From: Fuerstiella sp.
GTDB lineage: Bacteria > Planctomycetota > Planctomycetia > Planctomycetales > Planctomycetaceae
Reading direction: 5' to 3'
Assembly (NCBI GenBank): GCA_022843805.1
Contig: JALHMY010000088.1
Span: 1 to 42,376 of the forward strand
DNA length: 42,376 bases
In this document: positions 34,375 to 42,376 of the stretch, one piece after another
How positions within the stretch are numbered: position 1 is the first letter of the stretch
Layout: each line of letters begins with the position of its first letter
Translations under genes and position numbers: made by a program
The notes under the pieces: generated by a model
Told to the model about the DNA's origin: nothing
Databases searched by the model: none
Seen by the model: the letters and a program-made list of their open reading frames with translations, nothing else

Positions 34375-36327
34375 ATGAAGACAAGCAAGTCAGGACATCG
34401 GCGGAAGGCAGAGCGTCGAACAGGGTTTACTCTGGTCGAGATGCTGGTTTCTGTGACATTGGTTTTGCTGATGATGACGATGTTTGCATCGATCTTCTCG
34501 ATCGCAACCGACAGTGTCAGCAAGCAGCGTGGCATCGCCGAAAATGATCAGCGAGCCCGTTCACTGGCAACCGTCATTCGCAGTGATGTGCAGCACCGGA
34601 CGTTGCGATATCCGCTGGCCTACTATCCGTCTGAGAACTCAGCCACTTCGCCAACTTCTTTTGGAAACCGCAGCGGCTACCTGTACATCTCAACGAATCA
34701 CAGTGCCAGCGGGCTGGATGACGTGGTTCAGTTTACCGTCAGCTCTCTGATCCTGATTGAAAATACTGCAGATACGCCCTACTTCGGTGCCGCTCAGCTG
34801 CTCCATGACCGACTCGCCACCGGGGCATCGCCGACCGGCATTACTTTCAGCCCCAATCAGCCGGAAGCGGATGATTCTTCACTGGACCTGAACAGTACAG
34901 CCAATAGTCCGGCTGCAGAAGTGGTCTATTTTATCCGCAAGGGAAATTTGTATCGTCGAGTTTCCCTGATTCGCAATCCATTGTCTCTGGCAGGTCGTGA
35001 TCTGGGACCTCAGCCGACGTCGAGTTCCGGGTATGACTTCCTTTCCGGGCAGCCGGACCCAGGCGACGCATCGACGTATGATGGCAAGTTCACCGGACCA
35101 GGGATTTTTGTCGGCGGCAGTAATCTCAGCAACGACTTCTGGCGGTTTTTTGATTTTTCCGCAGTCCCCAGTTTACCCATTAACGGACTGCAGTCGGCTC
35201 GTCTGCTTGGGATTTCTTCTTTAAGCAACGAATCGCTTGGAGCAGTTTCAGAAGCGCTTGGTAAGCCATCGTTCCGTTTCGGCTTTAATCGCCTGACCGG
35301 CTTGTCACGTGAACATACAAATTCCGTAGCTCCTCAGTTGTTCATCGGTCGGTTTCTGCATGCCGAGACTTCCGCCACGAACTTTAACTGGCCACAAAAT
35401 ATTTCCGTTCGGGAAGGAACTGATGAATCGACCCCTGGAAATATCACGGCGGGTGTTTTGCAGAATGCCGATGACGGAACCGACTCAACGGGCAATCCTT
35501 TTGACATTCGGGGAGCTCGACTGAGCCTGAATCCTGGTAACGGATTGGTGACGCAGTTTGACGAACAGATTGGTTCTGAGGGACGCGGAGGGGTTCGCCG
35601 AGTCGAAGACCTGCTGCTGCCCAATGTGCATGAGATGCGTGTGGAGATCTGGGACGAGAAGCTTCAGCGATTTGTGACACCAGGGCATTTCAGCAGCACT
35701 GTTGTGGGAGGCGTCACGGTACTGGGCGATTATCATCAGCGCCGCAATATGAATAATGCCTATGGGCCATTGTCATCCCTTTCCGGTGGAACGGTTTTTG
35801 ACACCTGGCACCCGGACGCTCAGGTGGATCTGAACTTTGACGGGACCTCGGATCCGGATTCAAATCCCCCCTACATTGCTTATGACTACTATCCTCCGCG
35901 AACCAATGATTCGCCTTCGGGTCCATCTCCGGCCAGCATGCCGAGTCCAGGGGCCGAACGGCCTAACAATGAAGGTTTCTGGAGAGCACAGACTGATTAT
36001 TCCCTCGGCGAAGTGGTGTTTCTGCCTCGCAACGACTGGGCCAACACGACTCCTCCTCCGTTCAACTATAGCCTGATCGCCGAACCAAAATTTCAGATCG
36101 CATATCGCTGTGTGGTTAATTCCGGCACCTCTGCGGCGGCACCTCCCGTGGCATGGCCGAAAGTGCCGGGAAGAACTGTGACTGACGGAACCGTGGTCTG
36201 GGAATCTTTTGATAATCGTCTGCCGCTGCAATCGATGAGAATGACGCTTCGGTTCCTTGACCAAACCACTGATACAATGCGTCAGCTGTCTCTGATCCTT
36301 TCTCTGACTGACAAATCTGTGAACTGA
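34375..36327 (+). CDS. PilW/GspJ-like pseudopilin
   Basis: The 650-residue prepilin starts at ATG 34375 (GAGG 6 bases upstream; GTG 34354 is an alternative). Its leader ends RRTG, with cleavage before FTLVEMLVSVTLVLLMMTMF and Glu at +5. The PilW/GspJ-like region follows (SVSKQRGIAENDQRARSLAT). A large globular domain contains VYFIRKGNLYRRVSLIRNP, which resembles the GspJ beta domain, and VHEMRVEIWDEKLQRFVTP. A later acidic loop is DLNFDGTSDPDSNPP (485-499), then a Pro/Ser-rich stretch near PSGPSPASMPSPG. The end has LQSMRMTLRFLDQTTDTMRQ, which matches the last strand of GspJ/PilW proteins. It is about three times the normal length. Confidence 0.86.
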   Translation: MKTSKSGHRRKAERRTGFTLVEMLVSVTLVLLMMTMFASIFSIATDSVSKQRGIAENDQRARSLATVIRSDVQHRTLRYPLAYYPSENSATSPTSFGNRSGYLYISTNHSASGLDDVVQFTVSSLILIENTADTPYFGAAQLLHDRLATGASPTGITFSPNQPEADDSSLDLNSTANSPAAEVVYFIRKGNLYRRVSLIRNPLSLAGRDLGPQPTSSSGYDFLSGQPDPGDASTYDGKFTGPGIFVGGSNLSNDFWRFFDFSAVPSLPINGLQSARLLGISSLSNESLGAVSEALGKPSFRFGFNRLTGLSREHTNSVAPQLFIGRFLHAETSATNFNWPQNISVREGTDESTPGNITAGVLQNADDGTDSTGNPFDIRGARLSLNPGNGLVTQFDEQIGSEGRGGVRRVEDLLLPNVHEMRVEIWDEKLQRFVTPGHFSSTVVGGVTVLGDYHQRRNMNNAYGPLSSLSGGTVFDTWHPDAQVDLNFDGTSDPDSNPPYIAYDYYPPRTNDSPSGPSPASMPSPGAERPNNEGFWRAQTDYSLGEVVFLPRNDWANTTPPPFNYSLIAEPKFQIAYRCVVNSGTSAAAPPVAWPKVPGRTVTDGTVVWESFDNRLPLQSMRMTLRFLDQTTDTMRQLSLILSLTDKSVN

Positions 36328-36383
36328 GGGAATGTCTGATTAGTATCAACTGATGCCATGGTAAAGTTTTTTCCCTTGCCACA

Positions 36384-36405
36384 GGCCCACGTTTAACCCG
36401 TGGCC
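36384..36405. repeat. Short palindromic hairpin in the gap before the giant GspK-like gene
   Basis: GGCCCACG pairs with CGTGGCC around TTTAACC, one base being unpaired. It lies in the 271-base gap between the GspJ-like and GspK-like genes. The GTTTAACCCGTGG core resembles dispersed planctomycete repeats. No T-run follows in either direction, so it is not a clear terminator; the rest of the gap shows nothing else. Confidence 0.4.
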
Positions 36406-36598
36406 GACAGGCCAGGCCGGAAGCCGTTGAACAGGCGCGAAGCCCGTGAAACATTTGGCGTCAACTGAAACAAAGAGTTTACCAACCCACAACAAACGAG
36501 TACCTGCAAATCACCTTTCTTTACGCTGACGTTCATTCTGAACGACCAGATCGCTCCCGAGTCGGGCGGGCCGAGTCCGGTAACTAGGAGCCGGTAAC

Positions 36599-39500
36599 AT
36601 GAAGACAAAATTCCAAAAGCAAAACTTCCGGGAATACGTTGATCGCCAGTGTGCTGACCGCCAGTGCGATGATCGGCAGGGTTCAACCCTGGTGATCGTG
36701 ATTGCCATGCTGGGTCTGCTGGCATTTCTGGGCATGGTGTTCTACACGTTTGCCGCACAGGAACGAGCTTCGGCTGAGTACTTCAGCGAAGCGGCCAAAG
36801 CGGCGGTGGATGATCCTCCCAACGTCTGGGACCATATGCTGCGGCATGTGATCAGCGGGCCAACAAATCGCCCGTCAGATCGCGGTAGTATTCTGCGAAG
36901 CTCCGATCGACATTATTCGATCGTCTCCAGTCTGGTAGGGAACGACATAATTCCCCACAACGGAGATTCGATTCGTGTGATCTATAACACGACGACGGGC
37001 GTACCGATGATTGATCAGAATTACGATGGCACAGCTGACGGTGTGGACTGGCTGGATTTTGTTGATTCGCCGGCAGTTCGAGGCCGAGTTGAGAATCGTG
37101 CTGTTGCTCGCCCGTCTCCGGACGTGGATTATACCTATCCCGATCTGAACAACATGTTTCTGGCGTATAAGGGCTGGGCTGTTCGAGATAACGGGCCTTC
37201 AGTACCGATTGCAACTCGGTACGAAAGAGTGCCCGTCATCATCCCTTCGTTCTTCCGCCCACAGTATATGAAGACTGGCAACACGAATGGACAGGGCGGT
37301 CAGAATGTTTTGACGGACTACGACTGGGCATCTGCGTTTGATGGAACTGATCGCACGACCGCCAAATTCGCTGCGCGCAGTTTCCGTCCGAGTCCTCAGC
37401 ATCTGGCCGGTTTTCTGTCGAACGGCACGGCTGTGCCACGTTATCTGACCGATGCGGAAGCAACGTCTCTGGGAGTAACCAGTGGAGGATTCCCGTTTAT
37501 TCCGGCGAACGAAACAAACTCGGGAAATGGGACTGCTCTTCGCGGTGAGCTGGGAATCTGGACGGGAGCTCATCCGTCCGTGTATGAACTGGATGCCGAT
37601 AACGACGGCGATGGGACAAATGAAGGTATCTGGCTGGACCTGCATTTTCCTCTGCAGGAAACAACTGACAGCGGCGGAGCGGTCGTAAAGTACGTTGTGC
37701 TGCACTCGGTGACGATCTATGACATGGATTCACTGATCGATGTGAATGTGCACGGCAATCTGGCCGGACTTGGTCGCAATGCCGATTACAAGGCGCTGGC
37801 GACCGCCCCGAGCGGGCCAGGAAACATCCTCGAGAGCCTGCCTCTTTCCCGGTCGAATCTAGGGCTTGGGCCAAACGAGATCAATCCGACATGGGCGATT
37901 TCGACTTCGAATCGGGCACCTGGAGGATCTGCGACAGAGAATCAGCTTACGAGGAATTACGGGGCAACGCCGGACAACGATCTGGAACAGGCCAACATGG
38001 AATGGCTCTGGATTCTGGCAGGCCGAGGAAAATTTAACGGCGCAGATCTCGACGATATTCTCCCAGGTCGCTGGGGTGAAGCGGAGCGACTTTATACGGC
38101 GGTGTCAGGCACTTCGCTCGTTTCTAATCTTCCCCGGCCTGGTCGCCCGGGAAATGCTGATGCCACACTGACCGGAGGAATTCGGTTTGGCGGGAACCTG
38201 GCAGCTGGTCAGGGCAGAGACGGCTTTGATGACAACCAGGATTCATCCGAAGGAGAAGCTCTGGCCAGTAATGGCCGAGTGCGACCGTTTGGTACTCCTC
38301 TGGACTACGCTGGAACAGGCACGACCAACCTCGGAGTGACAAGCGGCTACAATCAGGCGACGCAACGATTTACGGTGTCCGGAAATCCACTGCTGCCCAT
38401 AATGCACCATGACACGGCCAGCACAGGACCTGAACGCTGGCTGATGTTCAGCGGCTATTCGCTGACTCGCGGCTTTCTGTCGACCGTGGACCGTTATATG
38501 TTCGGTCAGAATGGGACGTTTGATAACGGAGCGGGCGATGACCTGCTGTTTAATCCCTTCCTGGATCCCCTGTTTGAAGATCCGCTCGAATCCATCTTTG
38601 ACTCCGAACTTGCTGATCGAGCTTATGATCTGGTGTTTGGGCCTCAGGATGCTCTGGCTCTGCAGCTGCATTCTAATTTGTTGGGCGCATCCGTTGACGA
38701 CATTAGTGACCGTGTGCAGCAGTTGGCACCTGTTGCCTTCGATCCGGCAAACAATGAACTTCGAGAACGATTCACGACACTCAGCAACAGTCTGCGTCGG
38801 TTTGCTTACAAGCATCAACTCGGCCCGGATATGACCTACGGTACTGCCGATGACGGACCGCGAGCATGGGAGAATACAGCCGATTCTGATGGGGCCGACA
38901 ACAATAACGATGGCTTCCCGGATGGTGATGGCTATCTCGAATTCCCTCCTGTGTTTGGACCATCCGGATCGAAGATTTTGCCGTACCGGCCTGAAGATCC
39001 CTTCCGTCCCCAAACACGTCGGCTGTTGCTGACGGAAGTTGGTGAAAATCGCCAGTCGCTGGGTCAGTTGCCACTGAGCATCAATCATTTGCTGGACGTT
39101 GAACGAAACACCCAGACTCCACAGGAAGGCACACGAGAATTTCTGCAGTACATGCAGCGAGCAGGTATGCGTTTCCGTCCTCTGACTGAACATCCGGATG
39201 CGACCGAAGCTGGCGTTGTAACGACGCCCACAATTCCGACGTGGTCCGCCGCGACGCCTGTGCAGTTTCCACCTCAGACAGCCGATGAACGCGAGTTCTG
39301 GGCGCGTCGGGACAGACAAAAACTGGCTCGTGATATCTATGTGTTGCTGTATACCACTGGCGGAGCTGAGTTGCTGAATCGGTCTGTACCATCGGATCCT
39401 CGCATTAAAGATTATACAGGAATCAATGATCCGGCGGCCATCGAAGGCAGCCCGACGTCACTTTATACTCATGACCAGCTGCGTCGAATGGCTCAGTTCG

Positions 39501-41917
39501 CTGTGAATATGGTGGACGCCATGGATTCCGACAACGTCATCACCAAGTTTGAGTACGACAAGAATCTTGGTGATGGCTGGAACCTTGACGACGATCCGTA
39601 TGTTGCCGAGTACCCTCCACTGGCCACCGCAACCGGCAATGGTTTGTATCCGGAAGATTCTGACGAACGCGGCGTTGTCTACGGCGTCGAAGCACAGCAG
39701 CTGGCGTTCAGTGAAGTCCAGGCGATCCGATCACCTGCGATCTCCGGAATGGATCACCCTGCAACTCCTTACGATGACACCACGATCGATCGCGATTTCC
39801 TGTTTGTTGAGCTGCAGAACATGTTGCCGCTTCGGCAGGTTCTGGGGACCACATCATCAAATACCGCTGCGACGGCCGTCTGGCGAATCGCCCGGTTTGA
39901 TCGCGATGGACCTTCGGGGGATCTCGTGGAAAACCCGGCAACGCCGGATCGGGCCATCGCGTTCCTGCAGAACCTGAATAACGAGATCGAGGGCGGTGGC
40001 CGATTTAGCATATCCGTGGCAAGCGACCCAGGTCTTGCATCAAGCGCTTTTCATGTGGATCTTGGAGATGTGACGACCGGTAACTTTGACAACACGTTTG
40101 AACTGATCGCTCCGAATGCGATCGGTACGCCATTGCCGAACAGCAACAATCAGGCGGGTTCCACAGATCCAGGCTATGACTCCGCTCTGACAGACCTTGA
40201 CGTGATCCATACAGATCACGCCATCGGTCGCTTCGATGCCGTCGGCGGTAACTTTATGGAAGCGATCCTCAACTACAACGGCACCGATGGTTTCCATCTG
40301 CCCACTGATAGTCTTAACGGTGAATTTGATCAGATGGGTGGCCTTTTCGGATTCGATATGACCTTGCAGCGTCGGCTCAACCCCAACATGCCGCTGCTCA
40401 GTGAAACTGACAATCCGTGGGTGGAAGTGGATCGAATTCGTGTATTGGTTCGACCGTTTGATCTCATCGCAACCGATAGCCCCGCCGAAATCTATACACC
40501 AGCCATCCCTGGACCGCCTGCGCAGCCAGCTTCGGGCAAGATTGTTAATGTCTTCAGCGAAGAGCGAATCGAACCGCTGAATGATGGCAGTCGTCGTCAG
40601 TTCGGTGTTGCTGATGCCTCAGCACTGACGCCTTACCGCCTGAATTCGATCAAGGGCGACCTGCTTCCTGCAGATGATGACATGCTGGGAATCAATACTC
40701 AGAATGCAACGAATCCCTTTCTGCTCTGGCAGCAGCACTTTGATCGCGACTTTGCGTCGCCTGCAGAACTGATGCAGGTCCCTGTCTACGGACCGAACCT
40801 GCTGACTCAGCGACTCAGACGAAGCCGGTATCCTGCGTTTCAGCAGGCATTTCCGGACCCGGCGACGGCCAACGGCGCAGATCCGCTGCTGATTGCCAGC
40901 GCAGAAGCAATGTTCCTGGGTTCTGATTTTCCTGATCAGACTCCAACAGCGCTGTCCGAAGAAGATGCCCGCGACAATCGCTGGTATCGTCTGATGCAGT
41001 TCGTTGAGGTGCCGTCACGCGTTCATCGGATGCTGGGCAATTACCTGAGCATCGACCGCGTACCCGGCAAGCTCAATATGAACATGCTGCGTCATATGGA
41101 AGTGTTTGCGGGTATGGTGGATAATCCTCTGTTTGCCAATACCGATATTAACCCGGTCAATATGCCCTACCTGGATGACTCCACGCCTGGATTCTCCGGG
41201 ACAGAATTTTACAGCAATCCATCCGGCCCTCCGGGCGGAAATGTCCCTCCGCCGGGAGGCGGACCGGGAATTCTGCCGCCGGGCTGGACTTCCAATCAAA
41301 CACAGACCGCTCTGCCAGTTCAGGATCGCTGGCTGGAGTATTTGACGGAACGCGACGGTATTACAACGACATATGATTCCGTCAATAACCGGGCATCCGC
41401 CTTTTGGATTCCTGGAACACCTAATGCTCAGCCATTCCGCTCACTGGGATATGTGCATAATTCACGTGTTGACAATGGGCAAAGCCAGACTCTGCTTCGC
41501 ATCCTGTCATCGGATCGCGTCGATTTGACGGGTGGAGCTGGTTCTCCGTTTGAGCTGGCGACGAATCGTCACTGGCTGGAAGTGGGTGGTCGAGTGCATC
41601 ACCGGGATCCCGGTTTACTCTCGGCCGGTATGCAGCGTCATCAGATCCTGTCCAAGCTGATGAACAACACGACAACCGTCAGTAACACATTTATTGTGTA
41701 TTCAACGGCCGCCTATTTCGAAGCGATCGAAGATCCAGTATCAGGGCTCGTGCGAGTGGGTGGTCGACTGGATCTGGATGGTGATTCCGATCCCGAAAAT
41801 GACCAGCAGCGAGCTGTATTTATTCTGGATCGAACGGAAGCCTTCAAGGCATTCGACGCTGGTACTGGTGACTTCGACTGGCGACGACTTGTAAAACATC
41901 GCACGACAATCGAATAG
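36599..41917 (+). CDS. Giant GspK/PilX-like pseudopilin (1772 residues)
   Basis: AGGAG lies 8 bases before ATG 36599. The N-terminus has a leader of about 28 residues with DRQC/DDRQ repeats ending RQG. A likely cleavage precedes STLVIVIAMLGLLAFLGMVF, with Val and not Glu at +5, the feature of GspK and PilX. The rest (residues about 55-1772) is extracytoplasmic; GspK proteins are normally near 300 residues. Acidic Gly loops occur at DADNDGDGTNEG (332-343), DSDGADNNNDGFPDGDGY (762-779) and DLDGDSDPEND (from 1725). A Gly/Pro linker (PSGPPGGNVPPPGGG) lies near 1540-1555. YMQRAGMRFRPLTEHPD and LGNYLSIDRVPGKLNMNM are further recognisable but unassigned segments. It is last in the G-H-I-J-K order, as gspK is, and likely forms the tip complex or the surface structure. 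Confidence 0.85.
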   Translation: MKTKFQKQNFREYVDRQCADRQCDDRQGSTLVIVIAMLGLLAFLGMVFYTFAAQERASAEYFSEAAKAAVDDPPNVWDHMLRHVISGPTNRPSDRGSILRSSDRHYSIVSSLVGNDIIPHNGDSIRVIYNTTTGVPMIDQNYDGTADGVDWLDFVDSPAVRGRVENRAVARPSPDVDYTYPDLNNMFLAYKGWAVRDNGPSVPIATRYERVPVIIPSFFRPQYMKTGNTNGQGGQNVLTDYDWASAFDGTDRTTAKFAARSFRPSPQHLAGFLSNGTAVPRYLTDAEATSLGVTSGGFPFIPANETNSGNGTALRGELGIWTGAHPSVYELDADNDGDGTNEGIWLDLHFPLQETTDSGGAVVKYVVLHSVTIYDMDSLIDVNVHGNLAGLGRNADYKALATAPSGPGNILESLPLSRSNLGLGPNEINPTWAISTSNRAPGGSATENQLTRNYGATPDNDLEQANMEWLWILAGRGKFNGADLDDILPGRWGEAERLYTAVSGTSLVSNLPRPGRPGNADATLTGGIRFGGNLAAGQGRDGFDDNQDSSEGEALASNGRVRPFGTPLDYAGTGTTNLGVTSGYNQATQRFTVSGNPLLPIMHHDTASTGPERWLMFSGYSLTRGFLSTVDRYMFGQNGTFDNGAGDDLLFNPFLDPLFEDPLESIFDSELADRAYDLVFGPQDALALQLHSNLLGASVDDISDRVQQLAPVAFDPANNELRERFTTLSNSLRRFAYKHQLGPDMTYGTADDGPRAWENTADSDGADNNNDGFPDGDGYLEFPPVFGPSGSKILPYRPEDPFRPQTRRLLLTEVGENRQSLGQLPLSINHLLDVERNTQTPQEGTREFLQYMQRAGMRFRPLTEHPDATEAGVVTTPTIPTWSAATPVQFPPQTADEREFWARRDRQKLARDIYVLLYTTGGAELLNRSVPSDPRIKDYTGINDPAAIEGSPTSLYTHDQLRRMAQFAVNMVDAMDSDNVITKFEYDKNLGDGWNLDDDPYVAEYPPLATATGNGLYPEDSDERGVVYGVEAQQLAFSEVQAIRSPAISGMDHPATPYDDTTIDRDFLFVELQNMLPLRQVLGTTSSNTAATAVWRIARFDRDGPSGDLVENPATPDRAIAFLQNLNNEIEGGGRFSISVASDPGLASSAFHVDLGDVTTGNFDNTFELIAPNAIGTPLPNSNNQAGSTDPGYDSALTDLDVIHTDHAIGRFDAVGGNFMEAILNYNGTDGFHLPTDSLNGEFDQMGGLFGFDMTLQRRLNPNMPLLSETDNPWVEVDRIRVLVRPFDLIATDSPAEIYTPAIPGPPAQPASGKIVNVFSEERIEPLNDGSRRQFGVADASALTPYRLNSIKGDLLPADDDMLGINTQNATNPFLLWQQHFDRDFASPAELMQVPVYGPNLLTQRLRRSRYPAFQQAFPDPATANGADPLLIASAEAMFLGSDFPDQTPTALSEEDARDNRWYRLMQFVEVPSRVHRMLGNYLSIDRVPGKLNMNMLRHMEVFAGMVDNPLFANTDINPVNMPYLDDSTPGFSGTEFYSNPSGPPGGNVPPPGGGPGILPPGWTSNQTQTALPVQDRWLEYLTERDGITTTYDSVNNRASAFWIPGTPNAQPFRSLGYVHNSRVDNGQSQTLLRILSSDRVDLTGGAGSPFELATNRHWLEVGGRVHHRDPGLLSAGMQRHQILSKLMNNTTTVSNTFIVYSTAAYFEAIEDPVSGLVRVGGRLDLDGDSDPENDQQRAVFILDRTEAFKAFDAGTGDFDWRRLVKHRTTIE

Positions 41918-41945
41918 TATTTATTGGACATCGGCGAATCGCAGG

Positions 41946-42376
41946 GGCGAGCGGTGTGGCGTCAGCCCACCGAGTGCGACTCCCCCCGGCGCTGGTCGTT
42001 GGATTTCGGGTGAAGACCCGTATTGACGGCATCATGAACAACACAAAAGCGCCGATGCGCGGACCTCGGAGGGCTGACGCCGCTCCGCTCGCCCAATCGC
42101 TAAGGCGAGCGGTGTGGCGTCAGCCCACCGAGTGCGACTCCCCCCGGCGCTGGTCGTTGGATTTCGGGTGAAGACCCGTATTGACGGCAGCATGAACAAC
42201 ACAAATCGCCGATGCGCGGACCTCGGAGGGCTGACGCCGCTCCGCTCGCCTAAACGTAAAGGCGAGCGGTGTGGCGTCAGCCCACCGAGTGCGACTCCCC
42301 CCGGCGCTGGTCGTTGGATTTCGGGTGAAGACCCGTATTGACGGCATCATGAACAACACAAAACGCCGATGCGCGG
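41946..42376. repeat. Tandem array of about 148-base elements with terminal inverted repeats
   Basis: Two complete units (41946-42093 and 42104-42250) and the first 116 bases of a third (from 42261) are separated by 10-base spacers, CAATCGCTAA and TAAACGTAAA. Each unit starts GGCGAGCGGTGTGGCGTCAG and ends with its near-complement; the 29-base arms match at about 25 positions. Inside, CGGGTGAAGACCCG can form a small hairpin. The copies differ at only a few bases. The frames across it (for example HRVRLPPALVVGFRVKTR) are repeat-derived and not genes. It starts 28 bases after the GspK-like stop and runs off the window. The nature (MITE, REP-like element or structured RNA) is unknown. Confidence 0.8.

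Noticed and set aside
41956..42359. Several frames in the terminal array, both strands
   Set aside because: They arise from the repeated 148-base element and repeat the same peptide in each unit; no start signal.
41946..42376. CRISPR array
   Set aside because: Units are about 148 bases with 10-base spacers, not 24-40-base repeats with 30-40-base unique spacers; no cas genes.

Overview
The window looks like a chromosomal segment of a planctomycete (Planctomycetota, probably Planctomycetia). The clues are a sulfatase with a CTPCR active site, a PknB-type kinase next to an FHA protein, very large type II/IV pseudopilins, and intergenic repeats of the kind whose translation reads GEAPAEP. No rRNA, tRNA or CRISPR array was recognised. 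The organism assignment is inferred from gene content and not proven.

Layout. (1) 1-2301: the end of an insertion element, probably IS21-like, interrupts a cyclic beta-1,2-glucan synthase gene, leaving only its N-terminal 728 codons. Upstream of that gene lie a CRP-like palindrome and a strong minus-strand terminator hairpin. (2) 2828-11609: a tripartite heavy-metal efflux system. It consists of a His-rich exported protein, a CzcB-like adaptor, a CzcA-like RND pump of the divalent-cation class and a TolC-like outer-membrane lipoprotein. A convergent Rpn-type PD-(D/E)XK nuclease gene separates pump from outer-membrane factor. (3) 11661-13930: planctomycete repeats, then a translationally coupled SRPBCC protein and photolyase pair. 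(4) 14294-21428: regulatory and metabolic genes, namely a sigma-70 factor, a sugar isomerase/epimerase-like TIM barrel, a Fur-family regulator, a membrane Ser/Thr kinase, an FHA-GAF protein and a secreted sulfatase.

(5) 22213-41917: the main block, about 20 kb on one strand, is a type II secretion/type IV pilus-like assembly cluster. It holds two GspE/PilB ATPases with a PilT-like ATPase between them, a GspF/PilC membrane platform and five pseudopilins. It ends with a 1772-residue protein with a GspK/PilX-like N-terminus. Gene order follows the classical gsp order E-F-G-H-I-J-K, with a PilT and an extra E and an extra pseudopilin inserted. The pseudopilins are far larger than usual and five of the six carry Asp/Asn-Gly loops that look able to bind calcium. 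No secretin, L/M/N/C subunits or prepilin peptidase lie in the window.

(6) 41946-42376: a tandem array of a roughly 148-base element with 29-base terminal inverted repeats and 10-base spacers, running off the window end.

The best candidate for an under-described system is block 5: a planctomycete secretion or pilus machine with giant pseudopilins and its own retraction-type ATPase. Assignments rest on motifs read by eye; no database search was run.
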